A DNA stretch of 64,000 nt, taken from NCBI GenBank assembly GCA_012972825.1, contig JABDHL010000043.1, positions 1 through 64,000 on the forward strand, in the 5' to 3' direction. A program made the translations under genes and the position numbers. Under the pieces are notes generated by a model. It did no database searches, was not told where the DNA came from, and saw only the letters and a list, made by a program, of their open reading frames with translations. The DNA is from Chlorobiaceae bacterium (lineage in GTDB: Bacteria > Bacteroidota > Chlorobiia > Chlorobiales > Chlorobiaceae). Shown piece after piece: positions 50,577-59,993 of the stretch (the first letter of the stretch is position 1; each line of letters opens with the position of its first letter).

Positions 50577-51326
50577 TTACTTGCCGGCAATGTAAAGAAT
50601 CGAGGTTTCAAAGGTCATCGGAAAAAACTCAGCTTTTTTGAACCCGTTATTTTTCAGAATAGCAATGAATGCCTGAGTCTGCGGAAAATGTTCGACAGAG
50701 TGGGGCAGGTAGTCATAGGCAAAACTTGATTTACTGAACAATCCGGCGATTCTGGGCAGCACCTTTTTAAAATAGATCAGGTAAAGTTTTTTCATCACAT
50801 CATTACGCGGGATCATCGGCTCAATAATAAGCGCATACCCGCCTGGTTTCAGAACACGGTGAAACTCACGCATTCCTTTTCCAAGGTCTTCGAAATTTCT
50901 CACGCCAAACCCTGCGCTGACAACATCGAAACTGGCATCCTGAAACGGCAGTTTTTCCGCATATCCTTCGATAAAGGTGATTTGCGGGTACTTCTTTCGG
51001 GCCAGTGCAAGCATTTCAGGCGAAAGGTCAAGAGCAGTTACTTTTGCTCCTGATATTTTCGCCATAGAGTCAGCCAGATCACCAGTGCCGGTTGCAACAT
51101 CAAGAATTCTTGGCGCGGGATTTTTTTCAAGGAGTTTTTTTGCCTTGCTGGTTGCTTTGGCCCGCCAGTAATTATCTATTCCCAGACTCAGCAGATGATT
51201 TAAAAAATCATAGGTCGGTGCAACCTCGTCAAACATTCGCCGAATCGAGGCTCTTGATTTAGACTTGTTAAGGGATTTTGCGCTCTCTTTTGATGGACTT
51301 ACAGCCATGTCAGCTTTTTTTACCAT
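50577..51326 (-). CDS. menG: Demethylmenaquinone methyltransferase (MenG/UbiE)
   Basis: 249 residues. SAM-dependent class I methyltransferase with the UbiE/MenG signature [20 protein letters not shown] near residue 31-50, the SAM loop [14 protein letters not shown], and [21 protein letters not shown]. It methylates demethylmenaquinone, giving the quinone of green sulfur bacterial electron transport. ATG 51326 has AGAGG just upstream and overlaps the end of hisI by 17 bases; an ATG at 51308 would remove the overlap. hisI and menG form a tight two-gene unit. Confidence 0.9.
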   Translation of the reverse strand: MVKKADMAVSPSKESAKSLNKSKSRASIRRMFDEVAPTYDFLNHLLSLGIDNYWRAKATSKAKKLLEKNPAPRILDVATGTGDLADSMAKISGAKVTALDLSPEMLALARKKYPQITFIEGYAEKLPFQDASFDVVSAGFGVRNFEDLGKGMREFHRVLKPGGYALIIEPMIPRNDVMKKLYLIYFKKVLPRIAGLFSKSSFAYDYLPHSVEHFPQTQAFIAILKNNGFKKAEFFPMTFETSILYIAGK

Positions 51327-51723
51327 ATACCTCTTCAGGGTTAAACATCAGTGTATCACAGATTTCCAGCGTTGTATCATCTTTAGCCCTGCGATAAAAG
51401 CAGGAGTGATAACCGGCATGGCAAGCTCCGCCTATCTGGGAAACCTTTAACAGCAGGGTGTCGCCGTCGCAGTCAATCAGAATGTCGTGAACCGATTGCA
51501 TGTTTCCGGAAGATTCCCCTTTCAGCCAGAGCTCCTGTCGGCTGCGGCTCCAGTAACAGGCTTTCTTTTTGTCCAGTGTCATCTCAAGGCTCTCACGGTT
51601 CATCCATGCCATCATCAGGACTTTCCCTGTTTCATGGTCCTGGACAATCGCTGGAACAAGTCCTTTGTCATCGAACTTTACTGTTTCAAGAAAGCTTTTC
51701 TGTAAACTTTGATTATCGCCCAT
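51310..51723 (-). CDS. hisI: Phosphoribosyl-AMP cyclohydrolase
   Basis: 137 residues, a stand-alone HisI without the HisE pyrophosphatase domain. It opens the purine ring of PR-AMP in histidine synthesis. Motifs are [30 protein letters not shown], and the zinc-binding CDGDTLL followed by [14 protein letters not shown]. The zinc cysteines are in DCDGD and the ACHAGYHSC stretch. The other histidine genes hisH and hisA lie about 6 kb away on the other strand. It is upstream of menG. Confidence 0.95.
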   Translation of the reverse strand: MGDNQSLQKSFLETVKFDDKGLVPAIVQDHETGKVLMMAWMNRESLEMTLDKKKACYWSRSRQELWLKGESSGNMQSVHDILIDCDGDTLLLKVSQIGGACHAGYHSCFYRRAKDDTTLEICDTLMFNPEEVYGKKS

Positions 51724-51901
51724 TGAAGGTGTAGATTATTAGTTTTTTATGCAATACTCACGGTATTGTATTGTCAGAGATTATCAGGGAAAGAAAAATG
51801 TGCTTAAAGATTGATAAAATTATGGAAAAACCAAGGTCAGAATGGATAAAAAGTTCAAAACATGTAACTTCCTTATGATGAATATATAATTAACAGTACT
51901 A

Positions 51902-52984
51902 ATGAAGTCCCTGCAAAAATTTCTTCCAAAATATTCCATAGCTCTTGCAGTTGTTTTTATTGCGACTGTTGTTTTCCTGATCACCAGAGGTAATACTGTC
52001 GATATTGAGGCTGGCGAGGTTACTTATGCAGAACTCGTTCAGGCCATCTATGGTACAGGGTTTGTCGAGGCAGATGCCGTTGCCAGCCTCAGTGCTGAAT
52101 ATTCAGGAACAGTCAGTTATGTCGGTGCGCTCGAAGGCCAGAAAGTCAGAGCCGGTCAGAAAATTCTTGAATTCAACAGTCCTGCACCTGATCTTACCGT
52201 TCGTCAGGCCAAGGCGGCCTTTAATGAACAGGAGGCATTGATGAAAGATAACACTCTTCAAAGTAACAGAAAGAAAAACCTTTTTAAAGAAGGGGCTATA
52301 TCCCGTCAGGAGGTTGATGATGCCGAAAAAAGCCGCATTCAGGCAGAAGAGCTGCTTCGGCAGAAAGCTTTTCTTGTAAAGATGCGTGAAGATGATCTCA
52401 AAAAACTGACCGTCAGGGCCCCTTTTTCCGGTACGATCACATGGCAGAACGTTAAGGAGGGTGATTATATCACCGCCGGTACTCTGGTTGCAAGAGTTGT
52501 TGATACATCGAGTTATCTGGTCAGTGTAGAGGTTGACGAACTTGATGTTCCGAAGATCCGCAACGGTCAGGCCGCCACCGTTGCTTTTGATGCCTATCCC
52601 GATAAACGCATCTCAGCAGTTGTCTCCCGTATTGTGCCCCAGACAGACAGGATAACAAAGACCTCAAAGATTTATCTCACATTTATAAAACCGGTGAGCA
52701 ATATCCAGGCTGGAATGACCGCTACTGCAAACATTATATACAATATCAGGCAGCACGCTCTTCTCGTCAGGAAAAGTGCTGTGTTTGAGGAAAACCATCA
52801 AAGCTATGTATGGAAAATTGATAATGGTCGATTGAAAAAACAGCTTATTCGGCAGGGTGCCAGCGATATGACCTTTATTGAAGTCCTTCAGGGACTTAAG
52901 AAGGGGGATAAAATTGCGCTGGTTCCAGAAAAGAGTTTACGTGAAGGCCTGGATGTCAAGATCATCACTGTTCGAAAGTCATGA
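51902..52984 (+). CDS. HlyD/MFP-family periplasmic adaptor subunit
   Basis: 360 residues. One N-terminal membrane anchor (residues 12-30), then a lipoyl-type half motif around AEYSGTVSYVGALEGQKVRAGQ (residues 57-78), a coiled-coil hairpin with QSNRKKNLFKEGAISRQEV, a second lipoyl half (TVRAPFSGTI), and a beta-barrel. Such adaptors link an inner-membrane pump to an outer-membrane channel. No pump or TolC gene is adjacent, so it is an orphan here. The ferrochelatase-like gene starts one base after its stop, so they are translationally coupled. Confidence 0.85.
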   Translation: MKSLQKFLPKYSIALAVVFIATVVFLITRGNTVDIEAGEVTYAELVQAIYGTGFVEADAVASLSAEYSGTVSYVGALEGQKVRAGQKILEFNSPAPDLTVRQAKAAFNEQEALMKDNTLQSNRKKNLFKEGAISRQEVDDAEKSRIQAEELLRQKAFLVKMREDDLKKLTVRAPFSGTITWQNVKEGDYITAGTLVARVVDTSSYLVSVEVDELDVPKIRNGQAATVAFDAYPDKRISAVVSRIVPQTDRITKTSKIYLTFIKPVSNIQAGMTATANIIYNIRQHALLVRKSAVFEENHQSYVWKIDNGRLKKQLIRQGASDMTFIEVLQGLKKGDKIALVPEKSLREGLDVKIITVRKS

Positions 52985-52985
52985 G

Positions 52986-54023
52986 ATGAAAATAGCTGTT
53001 ATCCTGGCAGCGCATGGAGAGGCTGAAACTACCCGTTTCATGGAAAACTACAGGGTGACCCGCCAGACGCTGGCTCATGCCTCGCAGATCATGCATATCC
53101 CAGGTTCTTTGCAGAAGACGATAGCAGTTACCTCATCGCTCAAAAAGCTCATTCGCTCCCGTACCAACGCCCAGTGCTCACCGCATAATCGGATTACGCG
53201 CGATCAGGCTGGAGCTTTGCAGCAGTATCTTGACAGTTCACCATCTGCAGCGGCATTCGACTTCGAGGTACATGCTGCATTTTCAGCCTCACCGCCCTAT
53301 GTCGAGCAGATTATTGAACGGACACGATTATACGATGGACAGGTGATTGTTTCCATGTCGCCCATTGACAACACACTATCCTGTGGTCAGCTCTGTTCCT
53401 GTCTGGCAGCCTCTCACAGTCCGGAGGAACTTGGAAAAGTAAAAGTACTCAGCAGGTTCTGGAGCGATGAGAGGCTCTGCTCCATCTACTGTGATTATTT
53501 ATTTGAGGATGTCTCCGAACATTGTCGACCACAGTCGGCTGAACACAACGAAAGAAGAGTTCTGCTGCTTCTTTTTCATGGCACACTGGTTAAAGATGCA
53601 AAGGGCGATTCTCCTCTTTTCCGAACCGGTCGAGAGGAAACCATACAGTTTGCAGAGCGCCTTCAGGCACTTATGCTGAGTGATCCAAGGAACCCTTACA
53701 GCAGGATTATGACGGTTTATCTCAACCACAATGTCGGCGGAGAGTGGACCAGACCTTCATTTGAAGAGGTCCTGGCAATGTTTAAAGAAGATAAAAAAGC
53801 GAGTTCTGTTGGCGTAGATCTTTTTGGCTGCGGCTATTTTGCAGATGGGAATGAAACCATACATCGGGCAGGAGAGCTTCTTCACTCTTCATCAGTCAGC
53901 AAAGCGAGATCAATTCCCTGTCTCAATAGTACTCCGTTGTTTACAGCATACCTCGCATCGAGAGTAATTGATGCTGCACGGCAGATCACGAGCTTGAGAG
54001 GGTTCACATTCCCTGCTTTGTAA
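52986..54023 (+). CDS. Ferrochelatase-like protein (HemH superfamily)
   Basis: 345 residues from ATG 52986, one base after the HlyD-like stop; the longer frame would run inside that gene. Ferrochelatase inserts iron into protoporphyrin IX. The N-terminus KIAVILAAHGEAET and a conserved-histidine motif LLLLFHGTL (residues 192-200), with IMTVYLNHNVGGEW later, resemble HemH, but the identity is low by eye and the acidic iron-site residues are not clear. Alternatives are another chelatase-fold protein for tetrapyrroles, which this organism makes in large amounts. Translational coupling to an export adaptor is notable. Confidence 0.6.
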   Translation: MKIAVILAAHGEAETTRFMENYRVTRQTLAHASQIMHIPGSLQKTIAVTSSLKKLIRSRTNAQCSPHNRITRDQAGALQQYLDSSPSAAAFDFEVHAAFSASPPYVEQIIERTRLYDGQVIVSMSPIDNTLSCGQLCSCLAASHSPEELGKVKVLSRFWSDERLCSIYCDYLFEDVSEHCRPQSAEHNERRVLLLLFHGTLVKDAKGDSPLFRTGREETIQFAERLQALMLSDPRNPYSRIMTVYLNHNVGGEWTRPSFEEVLAMFKEDKKASSVGVDLFGCGYFADGNETIHRAGELLHSSSVSKARSIPCLNSTPLFTAYLASRVIDAARQITSLRGFTFPAL

Positions 54024-54106
54024 AATTGAATGGTTAATGCCCGCCAGATGTTTACTGTTACAGTTAGGGTCATTATGCAACACTAATCATAAGAGAAATA
54101 GAGAGT

Positions 54107-54949
54107 ATGGGCCGCGCTGCTGTTTTTATAGATGGTGCAAACCTTTTTTTTACCCAGCGTCATCTTGGCTGGCAGATTGATTTTTCCCGTCTTATGGCAT
54201 TTTTTATGTCAGGGTATGCCTCGGTTCAGGCAAATTATTATGTTCCGGCATCTGAACCTGTTTCCGAGGAAAATGCGGCATTTACCAGAGTGTTGATTGC
54301 ACACGGTTACAGGATCACTTCGAAATCGGTCAAAAAAATTTTCAATAAGGAAACAGGCGTGATTGTCATGAAAGGCAATCTTGATGTTGAACTTGTTGTT
54401 GATGCTTTAATCGGTATTGATCAGTACGATACGTTTATCCTGTTCAGCGGCGACAGTGATTTTATTCCTTTGCTCAGGGCTTTAAAAGAGAAGGGGAAGG
54501 AGGTTATCGTTTATTCCACGCAGGGCTTGAGCGCAAGAGAGCTGCTTGCCGAGCCGGGAATAGTTTATGGTGACATCTCAGTTCTTAAAGAACGGATCGA
54601 GCAGGTCCGGCAAGGTGATACAGCGCGTATTGAGGGTGCTCTTTCAGGCAGTGAGCAGGAGTTTTCTGTTCGTCTTCCCGATATCGGCCAACTGTTTACC
54701 GGTTCAGTGCTGAAAGTCCAGCCTTATGGTATTTTTTTAAGTAATCCCTTTCATGTGAAGTGTCTTCTTCCCCTCAGTTTTCTTGGGATCAGCAAATATA
54801 TCAAGGACTTAACTGCGATTGTGCGAATGGCCGATGTTTTTGAGGTTTCAGTTTTTCATGTCAATACCGCTCGTGAAATTGCTGAAATCACAGTTAAACT
54901 TGTTGATAAAAAAATGGCTGAAGAGCTGGCTTCGAGGATAGAAGGATAG
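54107..54949 (+). CDS. NYN-domain (PIN-like) nuclease with C-terminal S1-like domain
   Basis: 280 residues. The N-terminal NYN/LabA domain (about 3-165) has the acidic active-site set: FIDGANLFF, KGNLDVELVVDALIG, and FSGDSDFIPLLRALKEKGKEV-like text (SGDSDF near 121-126). From about residue 195, LFTGSVLKVQPYGIFL resembles an S1/OB RNA-binding fold. The combination suggests RNA degradation or processing in the cytoplasm; no target is known. It is likely first in a pair with the DUF1499 gene 35 bases downstream. Confidence 0.75.
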   Translation: MGRAAVFIDGANLFFTQRHLGWQIDFSRLMAFFMSGYASVQANYYVPASEPVSEENAAFTRVLIAHGYRITSKSVKKIFNKETGVIVMKGNLDVELVVDALIGIDQYDTFILFSGDSDFIPLLRALKEKGKEVIVYSTQGLSARELLAEPGIVYGDISVLKERIEQVRQGDTARIEGALSGSEQEFSVRLPDIGQLFTGSVLKVQPYGIFLSNPFHVKCLLPLSFLGISKYIKDLTAIVRMADVFEVSVFHVNTAREIAEITVKLVDKKMAEELASRIEG

Positions 54950-54984
54950 TTTGATCTGCATGTCATCAAAATGGAGAAAAATTC

Positions 54985-55419
54985 ATGGATATATTCAGTG
55001 ATGCAGTAGCCGCTCTAACCAGTCAGCTCTCTGGTTTATGGCCTCAGCCCAAGGAAAAGCCGCAGCTGGTAAGCGGAAAGTTGAGAGCATGTCCAGGCAC
55101 ACCGAACTGTGTGAGCAGTGAAAGTACGGATCCAGTTTTTAAGATTGCCCCCTTAGCCTTCAGTGGTTTTCCTGAGCAGGCCTGGGCTGCTCTGAAGCTT
55201 GTTATCAGAGCACAGGGCGGAACAGTGCAAGACGAAAGCAAAGAGTATCTTTGGTCGACCTTTACGGTGCCTGTTTTTGGCTTTATCGATGACGTTGAGT
55301 TCCGGTTAAGCGCAAGCGAAGGAGTTATCCATGTCCGATCGGCTTCAAGGCTCGGTATTTCGGACCTTGGAGTCAATCGTGGGCGGGTCGAGCAGTTGCG
55401 GAAAGCTTTTCATGAATAG
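54985..55419 (+). CDS. DUF1499 family protein
   Basis: 144 residues. The family opening CPGTPNCVSSESTDP is seen at residues 34-48, followed by FGFIDDVEFRLS and ASRLGISDLGVNRGRVEQL. DUF1499 proteins are found in bacteria and plastids and have no firm biochemical role. A weak N-terminal hydrophobic stretch is present, without a clear signal peptide. The 3' end overlaps that of the convergent nfnB by 47 bases, a large overlap for convergent genes. It follows the NYN gene. Confidence 0.85.
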   Translation: MDIFSDAVAALTSQLSGLWPQPKEKPQLVSGKLRACPGTPNCVSSESTDPVFKIAPLAFSGFPEQAWAALKLVIRAQGGTVQDESKEYLWSTFTVPVFGFIDDVEFRLSASEGVIHVRSASRLGISDLGVNRGRVEQLRKAFHE

Positions 55420-56818
55420 CTCTGGCAGCAGTACGCCCTGCACCCATTGCCAGGATAACAGTTGCACCACCGGTTACAATATCGCCGCCGGCATAGACAT
55501 CATCCTTTGATGTGGCCATGGTGTTGATATCTACCACAATGGTATCACGTTTGCTGACCTCGATATCCGGTGTAGTCTGTTTGATCAGCGGATTGGAACC
55601 GTTGCCGATAGAGATGACTGCCATATCGATCGGCAGTATGAACTCAGAGTCTTTTATCGGCACAGGACGCCGGCGGCCGGAGTCGTCTGGTTCGCCAAGT
55701 TCCATCCTGAGGCATTTTGCCCCCGTAAGCCATTGCTGTTCATTACCGACAAATTCCAAAGGGTTCATGAGCATGAGGAATTCAATTCCCTCCTCCCTTG
55801 CGTGATGAACTTCCTCAAGACGTGCAGGCATTTCAGCTTCTGAACGGCGGTAAACGATATAGGCATGTTCAGCGCCCAGTCTTTTGGCTGTTCGAACGGC
55901 ATCCATAGCAGTATTACCCCCACCGAACACTGCAACATTTTTCCCCTTGCAGTTGAACACAGGAGTGTCATTGTCAGGGAATTGATACGACTTCATCAGG
56001 TTAACCCTGGTTAAAAACTCATTTGCAGAATAAACCCCGAGGAGATTTTCACCAGGTATACCCATGAACCATGGCAGACCGGCTCCTACTCCAATAAAGA
56101 CAGCGTCAAATCCTTCTTCCTTCAGAAGCTCGTCTACAGTGATTGAACGTCCGGCGACAGTGTTGGTTATAAACGTGACACCAAGCAGTTTCAACCCGTC
56201 AATTTCGGACTTTACAATCTCCTTGGGAAGCCTGAATTCAGGAATGCCATAGACCAGAACGCCCCCGAGTTCATGTAACGCCTCAAAAACCGTGACCGAA
56301 TGGCCCAATTGGATAAGATCATTGGCGCAGCTGAGCCCGGCCGGTCCACTGCCGATAACCGCAACTTTTTTGCCTGTTGAAGCTCTTACGGTTGGCAGCT
56401 CCACATTACCGGTTTCCCGCTCGTAATCGGCCGCAAACCGTTCCAGGTTCCCTATAGCGACTGATTTATGTTTTTTTGTAAGAATACAGGCTTTTTCGCA
56501 CTGGTCTTCCTGTGGACACACTCTGCCGCAGATTGCCGGAAGTACATTATCTTCCTTGATCTTTCTTGCGGCGCCCAGAAAATTGCCGTCCGCGATAAGC
56601 TTGATAAACTGATCTATTTTGATGTTAACCGGGCATCCCTTAATGCAAACTGGATCCTTGCATTGAATACAACGAAGCGCTTCTGTTTGTGCCAGTTCAG
56701 CCGTATAGCCAAGATTCACTTCCTTGAAATTTTTATTCCTGACATCCGCTCTCTGAGAAGGCATTTCCTGGCGCGGAATGGCAAGGCGTTCTTTGGTCGT
56801 GATACGTTGTGTGGCCAT
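55373..56818 (-). CDS. nfnB: NADPH-dependent ferredoxin oxidoreductase large subunit (NfnB-type, GltD-like)
   Basis: 481 residues from ATG 56818; the longer frame has no ribosome-binding site. The N-terminus carries cysteines for two 4Fe-4S clusters (CIQCKDPVCIKGCPV and CGRVCPQEDQCEKAC), then an FAD-binding GSGPAGLSCA and an NADP-binding FGGGNTAMD, as in the small subunit of glutamate synthase (GltD) and in NfnB. Because nfnA follows the same orientation upstream, it is best read as part of the bifurcating ferredoxin:NADP(H) oxidoreductase; GltD is the alternative. Its 3' end overlaps DUF1499 by 47 bases. Confidence 0.85.
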   Translation of the reverse strand: MATQRITTKERLAIPRQEMPSQRADVRNKNFKEVNLGYTAELAQTEALRCIQCKDPVCIKGCPVNIKIDQFIKLIADGNFLGAARKIKEDNVLPAICGRVCPQEDQCEKACILTKKHKSVAIGNLERFAADYERETGNVELPTVRASTGKKVAVIGSGPAGLSCANDLIQLGHSVTVFEALHELGGVLVYGIPEFRLPKEIVKSEIDGLKLLGVTFITNTVAGRSITVDELLKEEGFDAVFIGVGAGLPWFMGIPGENLLGVYSANEFLTRVNLMKSYQFPDNDTPVFNCKGKNVAVFGGGNTAMDAVRTAKRLGAEHAYIVYRRSEAEMPARLEEVHHAREEGIEFLMLMNPLEFVGNEQQWLTGAKCLRMELGEPDDSGRRRPVPIKDSEFILPIDMAVISIGNGSNPLIKQTTPDIEVSKRDTIVVDINTMATSKDDVYAGGDIVTGGATVILAMGAGRTAARAIHEKLSATARPAHD

Positions 56819-56933
56819 AGTTATTTCATTAAAAAAATGGTGTGTTGATGCAAAAAAAACCATCCCTGCAAAGAAATAATGCAGGAAAAGTCATCATGAC
56901 AGAGTAAAAAAATAACAGATATTGTCTTCCTGC

Positions 56934-57770
56934 TTATTGCATGTTGCATTTGTGTGCAAATGCTTCAGCTGATTGTTTTTCTTCCGGCAGGTACAATTTG
57001 TTCCGGTCAGTAAGGTTTTTAAAATCGACATGGTGAGCATCAAATTCAGGACCGTCAACACAGGCAAATTTAATCTGATTGTCCACCGCAACCCTGCAGC
57101 CGCCACACATGCCGGTGCCATCAACCATAACAGGGTTGAGACTGACCATGGTTTTGATATTGTAGGGCCGTGTGACCTCAGCTATAGCCCTCATCATCGG
57201 AATTGGTCCTATGGCGAGCACATAATCGATTTTTTTCCCGGAGTCTATCAGTTCCTGAAGTTTCTGGGTGACGAAGCCATGAAAACCGTATGATCCGTCA
57301 TCAGTTGTAATGTATGCTTCATCACTCACTGCTTTCATTTCGTTTTCAAGGATCACAAGCTCTTTTGAGCGGGCACCGTTAATGGTAATCACATAATTTC
57401 CTGCTTTCTTAAGAGCGACTGCAGTCGGATAGGCAATTGCTGTACCCACACCCCCGCCGATGCTGACGGCCGTACCGAACTTTTCAATATGCGACGGAGT
57501 TCCAAGTGGACCGACAATGTCACTGATAGTGTCGCCGGCAACTTTGGTGTTCAACTCTCTTGTGGATTTACCCATTCCCTGGACAATGATGGTGATAGTG
57601 CCTTTTTCAGGATCAGAATCGGCAATGGTCAGCGGGACTCTTTCACCCGACAGGCCAACTCTTAGCATGATAAACTGACCTGCTTTTCTTTTTTTAGCAA
57701 TACGCGGCGCCTCTATTTCAATTTTTTTGATATTTTCAGCTAAAAATATGGCAGAAACAATCTTATGCAT
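56934..57770 (-). CDS. nfnA: NADH-dependent ferredoxin:NADP+ oxidoreductase small subunit (NfnA/SudB)
   Basis: 278 residues from ATG 57770 (MHKIVSAIFLAENI). It has an FAD domain of the ferredoxin reductase type (GQFIMLRVG and RVPLTIADSD) and an NAD-binding GGGVGTAIAYP. The 2Fe-2S cysteines are in TGMCGGCRVAV and the later FACVDGPEFDAHHVDF. This is the layout of NfnA or the SudB subunit of sulfide dehydrogenase. nfnA-nfnB together couple NADH and ferredoxin to NADP+ by electron bifurcation or confurcation. The two genes are 115 bases apart on the minus strand. Confidence 0.87.
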   Translation of the reverse strand: MHKIVSAIFLAENIKKIEIEAPRIAKKRKAGQFIMLRVGLSGERVPLTIADSDPEKGTITIIVQGMGKSTRELNTKVAGDTISDIVGPLGTPSHIEKFGTAVSIGGGVGTAIAYPTAVALKKAGNYVITINGARSKELVILENEMKAVSDEAYITTDDGSYGFHGFVTQKLQELIDSGKKIDYVLAIGPIPMMRAIAEVTRPYNIKTMVSLNPVMVDGTGMCGGCRVAVDNQIKFACVDGPEFDAHHVDFKNLTDRNKLYLPEEKQSAEAFAHKCNMQ

Positions 57771-57936
57771 TTGCTTTTCGATTTCGTATGATGATAGAGG
57801 CTTTTCGGTTTTCCTGTAAGGTGAAAAAGTTATTATAATAAGCATTATTGATTGAATATAAAAATGAACAGGAAATGAGGCAGTCCGGTTCCAGGGGCTT
57901 TATCGACTGTTTTTCTGGACTTTTAAAGGTTTTTTT

Positions 57937-58542
57937 ATGGTTTTTATAGCCGATTACGGTGCTGGAAATCTTCGTTCTGTTCTCAAGGCATTTGACTACC
58001 TTGGCGTCAAGGCCATCGTCAGCAGTGATCCCGGTAAACTTGCAGGCTATCGAAAAGTAGTCCTGCCAGGAGTTGGTGCTTTCGGACAGGCTATCGAGTC
58101 ACTCAATGCATCAGGGTTTACTGAAGCAGTTGCCGAGCATGTCGATAAAGGAGGACAGCTCTTCGGCATATGTCTTGGTATGCAGCTGCTGTTGACTGAC
58201 AGCGAGGAAATGGGCGATTACAAGGGAATGAACCTGATTCCAGGCAGGGTTCTGCGTTTCATGAGCGACACCGACAAGATACCCCAGATAGGCTGGAATT
58301 CGGTTGATCAGCAGAAAGAGAGCGTTCTTTTTCGGGGAATTCCGGATCACACGTTTTTCTATTTCGTGCACTCTTATTATTGCGAGCCGCTCTCAGTTGA
58401 TGCAGTCGCAGCAACAACCTGGTTCGCCGGAAAAAACTTTTGTTCGGCTATCGAAAAAAATGGTATTTTTGCAGTTCAGTTTCATCCGGAAAAAAGTTCT
58501 GATGCAGGATTAAAGGTACTGAAAAACTTTGCCGAGTGTTAA
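57937..58542 (+). CDS. hisH: Imidazole glycerol phosphate synthase glutaminase subunit
   Basis: 201 residues. HisH hydrolyses glutamine and passes ammonia to HisF for imidazole ring formation. The nucleophile is the cysteine in GICLGMQ (near residue 79-85), with the H/E pair in QFHPEKS (near 184-190). The N-terminus MVFIADYGAGNLRSV is typical. hisA lies 21 bases downstream on the same strand, so they are co-transcribed; hisF is not in the window. Confidence 0.95.
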   Translation: MVFIADYGAGNLRSVLKAFDYLGVKAIVSSDPGKLAGYRKVVLPGVGAFGQAIESLNASGFTEAVAEHVDKGGQLFGICLGMQLLLTDSEEMGDYKGMNLIPGRVLRFMSDTDKIPQIGWNSVDQQKESVLFRGIPDHTFFYFVHSYYCEPLSVDAVAATTWFAGKNFCSAIEKNGIFAVQFHPEKSSDAGLKVLKNFAEC

Positions 58543-58563
58543 AACCGATTTTTTTACTCTGTT

Positions 58564-59334
58564 ATGTTAATTATTCCAGCGATAGATATTAAGGACGGGA
58601 AGTGTGTGAGGTTGACCCGTGGTGATTTCAGCAAGAAAAAAATATATCTCGACAATCCCCTTGACATGGCAATTATCTGGCGCAAGCAAAATGCCAAGAT
58701 GCTGCATGTTGTTGACCTTGATGCAGCACTTACCGGAGAGATGGTCAATTTTGAGAAAATCAGGGAAATTTTAAGTAATCTTGATATTCCGGTTCAGGTC
58801 GGTGGAGGTATTCGCTCTTTTGATGCAGTCAAGCGCTATCTTGATATAGGTGTTGGTCGAGTGGTTATTGGTTCAGCGGCTGTGACTCATCCTAAATTAA
58901 TCGAAGAATTATTAAAAACGTATCGCCCATCACAGATTGTCGTTGGTATCGATGCTGAGAACGGTGTTCCGAAGATTAAAGGGTGGACTGAAAGCAGTGG
59001 GTTGAAGGATTACGATCTTGCACTCCAGATGAAAGAGATGGGAATTGAACGAGTGATTTATACAGATATAACCCGTGACGGCATGATGCAGGGGTTTGGT
59101 TATGAAAGCACCAAAAGATTTGCTGAAAAAACAAGGATGAAAATTACTGCTTCTGGTGGAGTTACCAATACCGGGGATTTGAAACGGCTCGATGAGCTTA
59201 AGTCATGTGGCGTGGATTCTGTCATTATCGGTAAGGCCCTTTACGAAAACAATTTCCCCTGTCAACAGTTATGGTATAATTATGAAGAGGGTATATGCCT
59301 CGACCATAATTTCTCGACTGCCCGGACAAAATAG
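58564..59334 (+). CDS. hisA: Phosphoribosylformimino-AICAR-P isomerase (HisA)
   Basis: 256 residues, a TIM barrel. It catalyses the Amadori rearrangement that opens the ribose of ProFAR. The first catalytic aspartate is in IPAIDIKDGKCVRL and the second in YTDITRDGMMQG. The two phosphate loops are QVGGGIRS and ASGGVTN, and the C-terminus matches the family. It follows hisH and precedes scpB by 29 bases. Confidence 0.95.
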   Translation: MLIIPAIDIKDGKCVRLTRGDFSKKKIYLDNPLDMAIIWRKQNAKMLHVVDLDAALTGEMVNFEKIREILSNLDIPVQVGGGIRSFDAVKRYLDIGVGRVVIGSAAVTHPKLIEELLKTYRPSQIVVGIDAENGVPKIKGWTESSGLKDYDLALQMKEMGIERVIYTDITRDGMMQGFGYESTKRFAEKTRMKITASGGVTNTGDLKRLDELKSCGVDSVIIGKALYENNFPCQQLWYNYEEGICLDHNFSTARTK

Positions 59335-59363
59335 GCCTCTTCTCAAATATATAAAGGAAGAAT

Positions 59364-59993
59364 GTGCACAAGCACGACCTGCAGTTGCAGCAATATATCG
59401 AGGCTGTCATTTTTGCTTCTGAGGAAGCTGTTACCCTCCAGACAATCAGACAGGTTACCGGAAAGGATCTTGATTCCAGTGAGTTTCAGTCAATTGTTGA
59501 TCAACTCAATGCAGAGTATGCTGAAACCGGAAGGACTTTTCATATCCACCGGATTGCCGGTGGATACCGTTTTCTTTCCAGGCCGGAATTCGGCGACATC
59601 CTGAAAAAACTACTAGCCCCTGACATCCGCAGAAGGCTTTCCCACTCTCTTCTTGAAGTTCTTGCCGTTATTGCCTATAATCAGCCGGTGACCCGGGGGG
59701 AAATTCAGCAGATTCGCGGTGTGAGCCCTGATTATGCTCTTGACAGGCTTCTTCTTCGCGGCTTCATAGAGGTTCGAGGCAGGGCGGATTCTCCAGGTAA
59801 ACCACTGCAGTACGGTACCACTAAGGAGTTTCTGGATCTGTTTCACTTGTCTTCATTAAAAGACCTTCCAAAACTTCGCGAGATCAAGGAAATTCTTCAG
59901 GAGCATGAAGAGCAGGAGTCCCTGACCCTGCATGAGGGTAAAGCAGAGACCATTATGCGAAAACAATCAAGAGGAGACGATTCAAAAGAATGA
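59364..59993 (+). CDS. scpB: Segregation and condensation protein B
   Basis: 209 residues, GTG start at 59364 three bases after AAGGAAG. Two winged-helix domains: LQQYIEAVIFASEEAVTLQT near the N-terminus, and LLEVLAVIAYNQPVTRGEIQ followed by IRGVSPDYALDRLLLRGFIE near residues 95-135. ScpB binds ScpA, which bridges SMC dimers for chromosome condensation. scpA is not in the window. The last four bases (ATGA) are shared with the start of the pseudouridine synthase gene, so translation is coupled. Confidence 0.94.
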   Translation: MHKHDLQLQQYIEAVIFASEEAVTLQTIRQVTGKDLDSSEFQSIVDQLNAEYAETGRTFHIHRIAGGYRFLSRPEFGDILKKLLAPDIRRRLSHSLLEVLAVIAYNQPVTRGEIQQIRGVSPDYALDRLLLRGFIEVRGRADSPGKPLQYGTTKEFLDLFHLSSLKDLPKLREIKEILQEHEEQESLTLHEGKAETIMRKQSRGDDSKE

